Positions 16,586-24,132 of a stretch of 38,125 nucleotides of DNA are shown here, piece after piece. The stretch's first letter is position 1, and each line of letters begins with the position of its first letter. The stretch comes from a bacterium ADurb.Bin243 (GTDB taxonomy: Bacteria; Muiribacteriota; UBA9980): positions 1 to 38,125 of the forward strand of contig MWBZ01000031.1 in the NCBI GenBank assembly GCA_002069765.1, given 5' to 3'. The notes beneath the pieces were generated by a model, which was not told where the DNA came from, did no database searches, and saw nothing but the letters and a program-made list of their open reading frames with translations. The position numbers and the translations under genes are program-made.

Positions 16586-17764
16586 ATGAGTAAAAAATTT
16601 TTTTTCAAACTTAATTTTTTTGCGTTAATCTTTGCAGTGGCCGTTTTAACTTTTTCAGCGAGTGCGCTCGCTTCACAGTTCGAATATGAATACCTGGTTA
16701 AAATTTTCGGCAAATCTTTTTCGGAAAAGCGTTTGATCGCTGAAATGATAAACGCCAGATATCCCGGATTGCCCGAAGATATTTTAAATATAATCGAGTC
16801 GAAATATTCCGCTTTGCCGCTTCGTATTCCGTCTATTGCGAATTCATGCTTCAAAGACGGCGCGAAGGGAAAATTAAAACTTATCAGATCGGCGTTCGCT
16901 TCGCTTAAAACCGATTACGACGGTGCGCTGCAAGCGTTCATTAAAGATTTTGCAGAAAATATACTAAAACCCAATCCGGCATTGATCGACGATCTTATCG
17001 CTAAAAAAGGCGAAATGAAATCACTTGCGTCAAAACATGAAACTTTAGCTAAAACCCTCCTCGAGTCGAAAGATGAAATTAAAGCGCTTGTCGAAGCCCG
17101 CCACGCCTCGGTAAAAGATGAAATTAAAAACGCCGCGGTCACTAATTTTAAAAAGATAAATCCTGAAATATTAAAAAAAGCGGCCGGCGATTTTAAAAAT
17201 TTCAGAGATAATAACCCGCAGCTTATAGAATGCGCCGGCAAACTTAAAAATAAATTTCCGGATATGAAAAAACCGGGCATTATTGTGATTTCGCTCCTGA
17301 AAAATCCGGAAACGCTCGTCAAACTGACCGAAATAATCGGCTCAGGGTATAAAAACGAAATATGCTCGTTTATCGAAGGGTTCTTAGATACCCTGATCGA
17401 GAACGGCGGCGGAGACTTTTTTTCTTTGCGGGCCGATATCGCCGATCTGCTCAATAAAAAAAATCCGGGAGTTCTGTTTAAGGCGGCTAAATTCAAACTC
17501 GAAGCGAAAAGAAATATGGCGGCATTTATAAAAGAAAAATATCCGCAATTGCCGGAAAAAATTTCCGGGCTTCTCGATAAACATTTCGGGGCGTTTTTTC
17601 AAAAAATCACACAAATCATAAATAAAGAGCAGCCTGAGCTCATAAAAAGCGTTTTAACTAAAGTTAGAAGCGAATTCGGAGGACTTGAAAAAGATATCGA
17701 TTTGCTGCTTAAAGAAAAATACCCGTCGCTTTTAAGCGATATCGAAAGCGGAACGGCTAAATAA
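16586..17764 (+). CDS. secreted alpha-helical repeat protein, function unknown
   Basis: I do not recognise a family. The 392-residue product begins with a clear Sec signal peptide (Lys-rich start, hydrophobic core, likely cleavage after SALA, about residue 29). The mature part is Lys/Glu/Leu-rich and predicted almost wholly helical. A motif of a Pro following Asn, Tyr or Gln, then x-Leu/Ile, recurs (prolines at about 60, 131, 193, 211, 241, 294, 320, 350, 380), with several spacings of exactly 30 residues (211-241, 320-350-380), suggesting about 30-residue helical hairpins. ATG 16586 is chosen because AAGGAGG lies 14 bases upstream and gives a proper signal peptide; an upstream ATG at 16553 adds 11 unrelated residues. 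It may bind other envelope components or be the output of the adjacent two-component system. Confidence 0.8.
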   Translation: MSKKFFFKLNFFALIFAVAVLTFSASALASQFEYEYLVKIFGKSFSEKRLIAEMINARYPGLPEDILNIIESKYSALPLRIPSIANSCFKDGAKGKLKLIRSAFASLKTDYDGALQAFIKDFAENILKPNPALIDDLIAKKGEMKSLASKHETLAKTLLESKDEIKALVEARHASVKDEIKNAAVTNFKKINPEILKKAAGDFKNFRDNNPQLIECAGKLKNKFPDMKKPGIIVISLLKNPETLVKLTEIIGSGYKNEICSFIEGFLDTLIENGGGDFFSLRADIADLLNKKNPGVLFKAAKFKLEAKRNMAAFIKEKYPQLPEKISGLLDKHFGAFFQKITQIINKEQPELIKSVLTKVRSEFGGLEKDIDLLLKEKYPSLLSDIESGTAK

Positions 17765-17817
17765 TTTATGACAGCTTAACGCCGGTAGCGTAAACTCTTT
17801 TTTGTAAATCTTTTTTG

Positions 17818-17858
17818 ATAAGGGAAGGCGAGGTGCCACGGCCCCTCCCTTCCCTTAT
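17818..17858. repeat. long inverted repeat (hairpin)
   Basis: An 11-bp perfect stem (ATAAGGGAAGG with CCTTCCCTTAT), a one-base bulge and four more pairs (GAGG with CCTC) close a 10-base loop. It lies 54 bp after the repeat-protein stop. No T tract follows on either strand, so it may stabilise mRNA 3' ends or be a dispersed palindrome rather than an intrinsic terminator. Confidence 0.7.
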
Positions 17859-18000
17859 AATCCCTTCCAACCCCGGATTTGCCTGACGCTTTATTTTTGT
17901 GGATTGCCGGCTTTTCTTCCGGCGCTTTAATTCAATTCATTTATGCTCTTTTCAGGAACTGCCTCAAATTTCTCTTCTGCTTTTTCTATTTCTGTTTTTT

Positions 18001-18027
18001 GCAGACGCGCGCTACGCTCGCGTCTGC
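18001..18027. repeat. GC-rich palindrome
   Basis: A 9-bp perfect stem, GCAGACGCG with CGCGTCTGC, with inner pairs closing around TAC. T6 lies immediately 5' on the plus strand, not 3', so it is not a terminator. Confidence 0.65.
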
Positions 18028-18142
18028 GCAGCAATAATGGCTTGTTGGTTAGTTAACTTAAGGGTTTTATAACAGGCTTTTGTGTTAACCAGCCTATAAA
18101 AAGAACTTTCAGGTTGTAATCCATTGTTTAAATTGTTTTTAA

Positions 18143-18351
18143 GCATGTAGCAGGGGCCAGACAAAATTTTTGAGGGGTGTAGCGGAGGCCCTGGAGCCCA
18201 GGGATGGGCGAGATCGGGGCACGGAGGCCCTAATGCAGCACGCGCCATGGACGGCAACGGCGTGCTGCGGGGCCGAGCTCAAGCGGCAAAAATCCCGGAG
18301 GGATTTTAGAACGCGTCCCCGAAAAAAATTATCTGCCCCTGCCTGCACTGC
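18143..18351. mobile_element. MITE-like structured GC-rich element
   Basis: About 209 bp, far richer in GC than its surroundings, bounded by imperfect terminal inverted repeats. The left end has CAGGGGCCAGA then A/T-rich then GAGGGG; the right end, reverse-complemented, has CAGGGGCAGATAA, T-rich, then CGGGG. The similarity extends outward by about eight bases. Inside are a 9-bp hairpin (GCAGCACGC/GCGTGCTGC, about 18235-18268), an 8-bp hairpin (AAAATCCC/GGGATTTT, about 18289-18306), CCCTGG/CCAGGG, and a direct repeat GGAGGCCCT (18184-18192, 18223-18231). It encodes no transposase. The CAGGGGcCAGAC-type ends recall non-autonomous elements moved by IS200/RAYT-type enzymes, but that is memory-based. 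No clear target duplication is seen. A structured RNA is the alternative. Confidence 0.55.
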
Positions 18352-18389
18352 CCGCTCAAAATGAAAAGTAAAAATTATTGACGATATTT

Positions 18390-18418
18390 TTGACAGGAGC
18401 GTTTTTTTTTGGTATAAT
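18390..18418 (+). promoter_or_regulatory. perfect-consensus sigma70 promoter
   Basis: TTGACA (18390-18395), 17 bp, TATAAT (18413-18418). The expected 5' untranslated region is about 105 bases before ATG 18531, long for this window and AT-rich, without an obvious riboswitch fold. Confidence 0.88.
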
Positions 18419-18530
18419 TATTCTATCAGTTTTTTATAAATCATAAATATATAGTATCAAGCGCGCTAAAAAGCGTGTTTTATTTTTATTTAGTTAAGCA
18501 AAAAAATAATAAAAGAAACGAGGAATGAGT

Positions 18531-20120
18531 ATGAAGAAAAAAAGAGTATCCGCCGTTTTATTTAAAAAGTCAATTCTTACAGCATTATTGGTGGTTGCGG
18601 CTATAGCGCTGGTCGCCGGCGCGGCTTTCGCTAAAAAACCCACTACTTATCTCGCGCCGCAATATCAGGTGCCACTCAGCCCGGAAAACGCTTTTATATC
18701 GGTCGCCCCGGCGGCTAACGCCCAGGGCCAGCCCGAATCGGTTTCCATAACCAACGAATTTGAAAAACTCGAAGTGGCCCGCCCGTCAGGCTTTAAAGTG
18801 GTTCCTTTTGAAGGCGCCGGCGAATACGCTAAAGAAGCCATCCCTTATCTTTTGAAATCCGAAGAAATGCTCGATTCCGCAAAGTTACGCGTGATCGCCC
18901 GCATGATAAAATACGACCTGATTAAAAAATCAGGCAACGAAAAATACGCCGAATTTTACAAGCAATATGTAAATTCGCCGATCGCATGTTTCGTTGGCCT
19001 GAGCCTCGGCACCGGCCCGGCCTGCGGCCAGATACCGGCTTACCTGCCGTTAAAAGACGGAAAGAACTTTTTCTTCAGCACTCTTACCATCATCGAAGAT
19101 ATACCTAAATTATTCCTCGTAACCGACGCCATCAAAAACGATACCTTCGATCTCGTAGTGGCTCACGAAAACGCTCACGGCATTATGTTCGACATGTACG
19201 GCTCGCAGATGGGCGTAGTCGAAAAGAAAAGCAATATGGGCCACGACGGCCCCGTTATATCAGACCGCGGCCTGGCTTATATAGAAGGATGGGCGGAAGC
19301 TTTCGAAGCGCTTTACGGCCCTACGAACCCGCTTTTGAAACTTAAAGAAGAAGAACGCGAAAAATACAGAATTTCAGAATTTTTATTCACCAGACAGGAC
19401 CCCGTCCGCCGCGACCGCTATATCTGGCAGACCACTAAAAAGAAAACCGGCATTTTAAAGAACGGCCTTCAAATCGTTTCAACAGAAGGCGCAGTCGCCG
19501 GAGTATTTTACGATATACTCACTTCGCGCGCCATCAAAGATCCTTTCATTAAATCTATTTCTGTAATGTATTCTCACAGGCCGAAAGATTTTATAGGATT
19601 TTTAAAAGGCTGGGTAAAAGATTTTCCCGAAGATAAAAGAGTTTTATACCGCATTTTCCTCGAAGGCACCAACTACGCTACAGTTTCAAATAAAGCGCGC
19701 GGCCTCTATCACGACTACTATCAGGCCAAACTGAAATACGTTCAGAAAAAAATGGACCAGAAAGAGTTTTATCCCATCAAAGAAAAATGGACGTCGTATA
19801 AAGAAGAACTTTTCAATACCGTTATGCAGCAGGATAATATAGACGCTAATATCGGCCCGGATTTATGGATGAAAGTCGGAGTGATCCCCGGCGCGCCCGA
19901 TCATAAAGATCTTAACGTCAACCTTTCTACCGTAACTCCCGGATTGCTCGCAAACCTCCAGCTGAACGGCCTTACCGATGAAGACGTAATAAAAATGATC
20001 CAGGCGCGTGAAGCCATGGGCGTGCTTCCTTTCAAAACGGCTTCAGAGGCGCTTAAAAATTTCCTCGGCGAACAGAAAGCTAATCAAGTAATAAGCGAAA
20101 ATAAAATAACCGATTTTTAA
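18531..20120 (+). CDS. secreted HExxH metallopeptidase with C-terminal ComEA-like HhH domain
   Basis: Exported protein of 529 residues. The signal peptide has a KKKR start, a hydrophobic core and likely cleavage after GAAFA (about residue 33). The catalytic zinc motif is H212-E213-N214-A215-H216 (AHENAH), and a probable third ligand is E252 in YIEGWAEAF, the gluzincin arrangement HExxH...E. I cannot place it in a named MEROPS family. Residues about 462-525 (VNLSTVTPGLLANL ... IQAREAMG ... PFKTASEAL) match the helix-hairpin-helix of ComEA/GspK-type proteins, normally a DNA-binding or secretion-associated fold. ATG 18531 is preferred over 18525 because GAGGA (18520-18524) touches the latter but is six bases from the former. 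A single-gene unit with its own promoter and terminator. Confidence 0.78.
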   Translation: MKKKRVSAVLFKKSILTALLVVAAIALVAGAAFAKKPTTYLAPQYQVPLSPENAFISVAPAANAQGQPESVSITNEFEKLEVARPSGFKVVPFEGAGEYAKEAIPYLLKSEEMLDSAKLRVIARMIKYDLIKKSGNEKYAEFYKQYVNSPIACFVGLSLGTGPACGQIPAYLPLKDGKNFFFSTLTIIEDIPKLFLVTDAIKNDTFDLVVAHENAHGIMFDMYGSQMGVVEKKSNMGHDGPVISDRGLAYIEGWAEAFEALYGPTNPLLKLKEEEREKYRISEFLFTRQDPVRRDRYIWQTTKKKTGILKNGLQIVSTEGAVAGVFYDILTSRAIKDPFIKSISVMYSHRPKDFIGFLKGWVKDFPEDKRVLYRIFLEGTNYATVSNKARGLYHDYYQAKLKYVQKKMDQKEFYPIKEKWTSYKEELFNTVMQQDNIDANIGPDLWMKVGVIPGAPDHKDLNVNLSTVTPGLLANLQLNGLTDEDVIKMIQAREAMGVLPFKTASEALKNFLGEQKANQVISENKITDF

Positions 20121-20167
20121 TATTCAGGCGATAAAAAAACAACCAAATAAATAAGACAATAAAATAA

Positions 20168-20209
20168 AAACCAGGGCGTCCGCTTTTACGTGAGCCCTGG
20201 TTTGTTTTT
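20168..20209. terminator. bidirectional intrinsic terminator
   Basis: A 10-bp stem (AAACCAGGGC with GCCCTGGTTT) is followed by TTTTT on the plus strand and by a T-rich run (TTTTATTTTATT) on the minus strand. It separates the convergent peptidase and ankyrin genes. Confidence 0.88.
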
Positions 20210-20237
20210 ATGGCGCGAGGCGGCCCGGCTATAAATT

Positions 20238-21122
20238 TTATTCGATGCCGGCCGCTTTGAGCATATTTATTATATCGTCGTTTTTGCGGCGCGTTTGCGC
20301 GTACTGTTTTACCGTCTGGCCGTTATTGTCGCTCGCTTTTAGGTCCGCTTTTCCGGCTATTAAAAGTTTCACCGCCCCGGTAAGGTTATTCTCTATAGCA
20401 TACATGACGGCCGTTTTGCCATTGTTGTCGGCTGCGTTTATGGCGTTCGGCGAGGCTTTTTCAAGCAGCAGCAGAACCGTTTCCTGCTTTTCGTTTTCGG
20501 CGGCAAGCATAAGGGGAGTTTTACCTTTATTGTCGCGGCTGTTTATATCGGCGCCCTTTTCGATCAGCAGCTTTACGATTCCGTTAACGCCCTCAGCGGC
20601 CGCTATAGCGAGCGCCGTTCTGCCGAAATTGTCCCGGGCGTCGATATCGGCCCCTTTTTCAAGCAGGTATTCGATTACATGGATATTTTCGCGGTAATTA
20701 ATCGAGTTTATAAGCGCCGTTTCATTGTCGTTGTCTTTAGCGTTGATATCGGCCCCTTTTTCGACGAGCATTTTAATTATATCCATATTTCCCTTGAAAA
20801 CAGAAAGCATTAAAACGGTTTCGCCCGCCGCCGTTTTTATTTTAACGTCAGCGCCTTTTGAAAGCAGCAGAGCTACCGATTCGCTGTCTTCCTTAACGGC
20901 GGCTTCCATAAGCGCCGTGCGGCCGTTCTGGGAGCGCTCGTTGATGTTCGCGCCCGCGGAAATGCAGTTTTGAATTTCCTGCGCGCCTTTATACTTAGCG
21001 GCGTAAATTATCGAAGTTTCCGGCTTATTATTTTCGGTTTCTGCGGCCGGCAGCGTGGCAGGAGTTAAAATCGAAAACGCCAGAGCGGCGGTTAAGTAGT
21101 ATTTGCGATATTTACTGATCAT
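20238..21122 (-). CDS. exported ankyrin-repeat protein
   Basis: A 294-residue protein with a signal peptide (hydrophobic core AALAFSILT, likely cleavage after LPAAE-type Ala residues near 27) and about seven ankyrin repeats of 33 residues covering 38-290. The repeats follow the consensus G-x-TALM-A ... V-x-LLL-x-GADIN (for example KGADINAKDNDNETAL, KGADIDARDNFGRTAL), one being slightly irregular (SINYRENIHVIEYLL). Ankyrin repeats mediate protein-protein binding; periplasmic examples include regulators of catalase and secretion partners. AAGGAG precedes the start by about six bases, behind a good divergent promoter. It shares its terminator with the convergent metallopeptidase gene; a functional pairing is only a possibility. 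Confidence 0.92.
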   Translation of the reverse strand: MISKYRKYYLTAALAFSILTPATLPAAETENNKPETSIIYAAKYKGAQEIQNCISAGANINERSQNGRTALMEAAVKEDSESVALLLSKGADVKIKTAAGETVLMLSVFKGNMDIIKMLVEKGADINAKDNDNETALINSINYRENIHVIEYLLEKGADIDARDNFGRTALAIAAAEGVNGIVKLLIEKGADINSRDNKGKTPLMLAAENEKQETVLLLLEKASPNAINAADNNGKTAVMYAIENNLTGAVKLLIAGKADLKASDNNGQTVKQYAQTRRKNDDIINMLKAAGIE

Positions 21123-21162
21123 GTTTTCTCCTTATAGCGGATATTGACTGTTGCGTTAAGTT

Positions 21163-21191
21163 ATGCTATCATTTTTATCCCGTCTTGTCAA
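21163..21191 (-). promoter_or_regulatory. promoter of the ankyrin gene
   Basis: Read on the minus strand: TTGACA (21191-21186), 17 bp, TAGCAT (21168-21163), with TGA just before the -10 giving an extended -10. The start codon is 41 bp downstream. Confidence 0.7.
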
Positions 21192-21236
21192 TCTTGAAAT
21201 TACAGATCGAATTTACAAATCTTAATAATCTAATAA

Positions 21237-21265
21237 TTGACAAATTACGCATAATTTGATAAAAT
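21237..21265 (+). promoter_or_regulatory. promoter of alaS
   Basis: TTGACA (21237-21242), 17 bp, TAAAAT (21260-21265). The alaS ATG with AAGGAG (21306-21311) follows after about 55 bp. Confidence 0.8.
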
Positions 21266-21319
21266 ATCACAAATTATTCAGCTCCATACTATATTTTTTT
21301 TATTTAAGGAGATACTCAA

Positions 21320-23986
21320 ATGACCGGCGATTCAATTAGAAGAGAATTTTTAAATTTTTTCAAGAAGAAAAACCATCAGATAAAACCTTCGGCTTCGCTG
21401 ATACCTCACGGCGATTCCACGCTGCTGTTCACTTCGGCCGGCATGGTGCCTTTCAAGGACCAGTTTTTCGGCAAGGGACTTACGGATGAAAACCGCCGCG
21501 CCGCTTCATGCCAGAAATGCCTGCGCGAAACCGATCTTGAAAATGTCGGCCGCACAGCCCGCCATCAAACTTTTTTTGAAATGCTTGGTAATTTTTCCTT
21601 CGGCGATTATTTCAAACGCGAAGCTATCAGCTGGTCATGGGAATTCGTTACCGAAGTCCTCAAATTCGATAAAAACAGGCTTTATGTCTCTATATTCGAA
21701 AACGATGAAGAAGCCTTTGAAATATGGACCAAAGAAGTCGGCCTCGATCCCAAAAGAATAGTGCGGCTCGGCGAAAAAGACAATTTCTGGAAAATGGGCG
21801 ATACCGGCCCCTGCGGCCCCTGCTCAGAAATCTATATAGACATGGGCGAAGCGCGCGGATGCAAAAAACCCGGCTGTTTCGTCGGCTGCGATTGCGACCG
21901 CTATACCGAGTTCTGGAACCTCGTATTCACCCAGTACGATAGAAAAGCCGACGGCACGCTCGAACCGCTGCCCCGTAAAAATATAGACACCGGTATGGGC
22001 CTCGAACGCGTCGCTTCGATAGCGCAGGGCGTCACCAGCAATTTCGACACCGACCTTATCAGGCCGCTGATAACCTTCATAGAAGACCTCGCCAATGTCG
22101 ATTACGGCTACTACGGCGATAAAGACGTTTCTTTCCGCATAATCGCCGATCACGCGAGAGCGGTCACTATAGCCATGTCCGACGGCATATTCCCGTCCAA
22201 CGAAGGAAGAGGCTACGTCATCAGGCGCCTTATGAGGCGCGCTATACGCCACGGCAAGCTCCTCGGCATCGATTCGTCCTTCATGCATAAGCTGGTGGCG
22301 GTCGTTATTTCAATACTGAAGAACGGTTATCCTGAAATCACGCGCCAGCGAGAATCGCTTACAAAAATGGTACGCGCGGAAGAAGAAAAATTCCAGCAAA
22401 CCCTCGACCACGGCTGCCGCCTGCTCGACGAAATGATCGCGAAGAAAATAGAGGCGAAGCAGGAAATATCCGGCGCGGAGGCTTTCATGCTGTTCGACAC
22501 CTACGGCTTTCCGCTGGAGCTTACCCTCGAAATCGCAAAAGAAAAAAATATATCCGTAAACGTAGAAGAATTCAAGGCCGCCATGGAAAACCAGCGCGAA
22601 CGCGCCAGGGCTAAATCGTCGCACATCAGCGCGGCTAAAGACGCTTCGGGCGCCACTTTATACGACGACCTCCTGTCGCGCGGCGTAAAAACTAATTTTA
22701 CCGGTTATGATTGCGATCAGTCTGAAGCGCAAGTCGTTTTCATGTCCAGAGACGGCGTTAAGGTAGATTCGGCCGAAACCGGCGACGAGATAGAGATAAT
22801 TTTAGACAAAACGCCTTTTTACGCTGAATCGGGCGGCCAGATCGGCGACAGCGGCGCGCTTCTTAACGACGCCGTTACCATAGACGTTAAATCTACATAT
22901 AAGCCGGCCGCAAGCCTTTTCGCTCATACATGCAGGGTAGTGTCGGGCGTTATCAAAACCGGCGATAAATTAACCGCCAAGGTCAACGACGCAATGCGCC
23001 TTAAAATACGCGCCGCGCACACCGCCACGCATATCCTTCACGCATCTTTAAGAAGCGCCCTGGGCGAGCACGTCAAGCAGGCAGGCTCAAAGGTTGAGCC
23101 CGGCAGGCTTCGTTTCGACTTCACGCATTTCGAAGCCGTCGATCCCGAAGTTCTCGAAGCCGTCGAAGCTAGGGTAAACGAAGCCGTGCGCGGCTGTATG
23201 CCGGTTTCTACAAAGCTTTCCACGCTGGAAGAAGCTCAAAAAGAAGGCGCCATGGCTTTATTCGATGAAAAATACGGCGACAGCGTGCGCGTGGTTTCCG
23301 TGGGCGATTTTTCCAAAGAGCTCTGCGGCGGAACGCACGTTTCAAATTCGGGCCAGATAGGCCTCGTTAAAATATTGTCGGAAACGGCCCTGGCGGCTGG
23401 AGTTCGCCGCGTCGAAGCCCTCGTGGCCGATGAGGCGGTTAATTATCTCAAGCAGGTAGAAGATAAAGTTAAAAATATATCCTCGGCCCTTAAATGCCCC
23501 GCGGCAGAGGTTGAAGACGCAGTGAACAAAATGCAGGCCGCCTTCAAAGGCGCCGAAAAAGAGAACGCGGCCCTCAAACGCCAGCTGGCGACTATAAAAG
23601 CCAAAACGCTGGCCGACAACGCGCACGCCATAGGCGGCTTCAAAGTGATCGTTTCCACGCTGGACGGTCTTTCCGACGAAGACCTTCGCGGCGTTTGCGA
23701 CATATTGCTCGAGCGCGTCAAAAGCGGCGTGGTAATACTTTCTTCCAAGGTGGAGCCGAAGGTGATATTTGCGGGCAAGGCGTCAGACGATGCCGTAAAA
23801 GCCGGAATACACGTCGGTAAGCTTATAGGCGACGTGGCCAAGATATGCGGCGGCGGCGGCGGCGGAAAGCCCAATATGGCTATGGCCGGCGGAAAAAACC
23901 CCGAAATGGTCCCTGAAGCGCTGAAAAGCGCCGCTAAAACTATAACGGCGGCCCTGATGCCGAAGCAGAACCCGGCGGTCGATTAG
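21320..23986 (+). CDS. alaS: alanyl-tRNA synthetase
   Basis: Charges tRNA-Ala and hydrolyses mischarged Ser/Gly-tRNA-Ala. The full-length class II enzyme has 888 residues, close to E. coli (876). The catalytic domain starts with the class signature (FFKKKNHQIKPSASLIP, LLFTSAGMVPFKDQFFG, QKCLRETDLENVGRTARHQTF). The editing domain has zinc ligands H567, H571 (HTATH) and C669, H673 (CGGTH). A coiled-coil linker and the C-Ala domain end with the Gly-rich stretch CGGGGGGKPNMAMAGG. All key residues are present. It is a single gene between its own promoter and an intrinsic terminator. Confidence 0.98.
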   Translation: MTGDSIRREFLNFFKKKNHQIKPSASLIPHGDSTLLFTSAGMVPFKDQFFGKGLTDENRRAASCQKCLRETDLENVGRTARHQTFFEMLGNFSFGDYFKREAISWSWEFVTEVLKFDKNRLYVSIFENDEEAFEIWTKEVGLDPKRIVRLGEKDNFWKMGDTGPCGPCSEIYIDMGEARGCKKPGCFVGCDCDRYTEFWNLVFTQYDRKADGTLEPLPRKNIDTGMGLERVASIAQGVTSNFDTDLIRPLITFIEDLANVDYGYYGDKDVSFRIIADHARAVTIAMSDGIFPSNEGRGYVIRRLMRRAIRHGKLLGIDSSFMHKLVAVVISILKNGYPEITRQRESLTKMVRAEEEKFQQTLDHGCRLLDEMIAKKIEAKQEISGAEAFMLFDTYGFPLELTLEIAKEKNISVNVEEFKAAMENQRERARAKSSHISAAKDASGATLYDDLLSRGVKTNFTGYDCDQSEAQVVFMSRDGVKVDSAETGDEIEIILDKTPFYAESGGQIGDSGALLNDAVTIDVKSTYKPAASLFAHTCRVVSGVIKTGDKLTAKVNDAMRLKIRAAHTATHILHASLRSALGEHVKQAGSKVEPGRLRFDFTHFEAVDPEVLEAVEARVNEAVRGCMPVSTKLSTLEEAQKEGAMALFDEKYGDSVRVVSVGDFSKELCGGTHVSNSGQIGLVKILSETALAAGVRRVEALVADEAVNYLKQVEDKVKNISSALKCPAAEVEDAVNKMQAAFKGAEKENAALKRQLATIKAKTLADNAHAIGGFKVIVSTLDGLSDEDLRGVCDILLERVKSGVVILSSKVEPKVIFAGKASDDAVKAGIHVGKLIGDVAKICGGGGGGKPNMAMAGGKNPEMVPEALKSAAKTITAALMPKQNPAVD

Positions 23987-24002
23987 GTTAATACGCAATT
24001 AT

Positions 24003-24038
24003 AAAAAAAGAGGCGGCAATGGCCGGCCTCTTTTTTTT
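24003..24038 (+). terminator. intrinsic terminator of alaS
   Basis: A-rich 5' arm, GAGGC/GCCTC stem with inner GGC/GCC pairs, then eight T residues (24031-24038). It starts 17 bp after the alaS stop. Confidence 0.92.
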
Positions 24039-24075
24039 GCGTTTTATTAATAATTAAAAAATATTTAAAAAAAGC

Positions 24076-24104
24076 TTGACTCTAATTCAATGTTTATGTA
24101 TTAT
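24076..24104 (+). promoter_or_regulatory. promoter of the beta-prime-like gene
   Basis: TTGACT (24076-24081), 17 bp, TATTAT (24099-24104). GGGAGG at 24121-24126 and ATG 24133 follow, leaving a leader of about 20 bases. Confidence 0.75.
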
Positions 24105-24132
24105 AGGCAAAAAAAAGTCAGGGAGGGATAAA

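Larger units (their letters stand above)
17765..18142. other. gene-free intergenic region with palindromes
   Basis: No supported gene. It holds two strong palindromes (listed separately), a small GCCGG/CCGGC hairpin near 17908 and pyrimidine-rich stretches. Short open frames here lack ribosome binding sites and family likeness. With the element and promoter that follow, the gene-free stretch runs to 18530. Confidence 0.7.

Noticed and set aside
17818-17858. Hairpin as an intrinsic terminator
   Set aside because: No T tract follows on either strand; kept only as an inverted repeat.
18012-18364. Short open frames in the intergenic region (both strands)
   Set aside because: They run through the MITE-like repeat, have no ribosome site and translate to Arg/Pro/Ala-rich sequence.
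24076-24132. TTG-initiated extension of the beta-prime-like gene
   Set aside because: Its first bases are the -35 promoter element, and GGGAGG sits just before ATG 24133.
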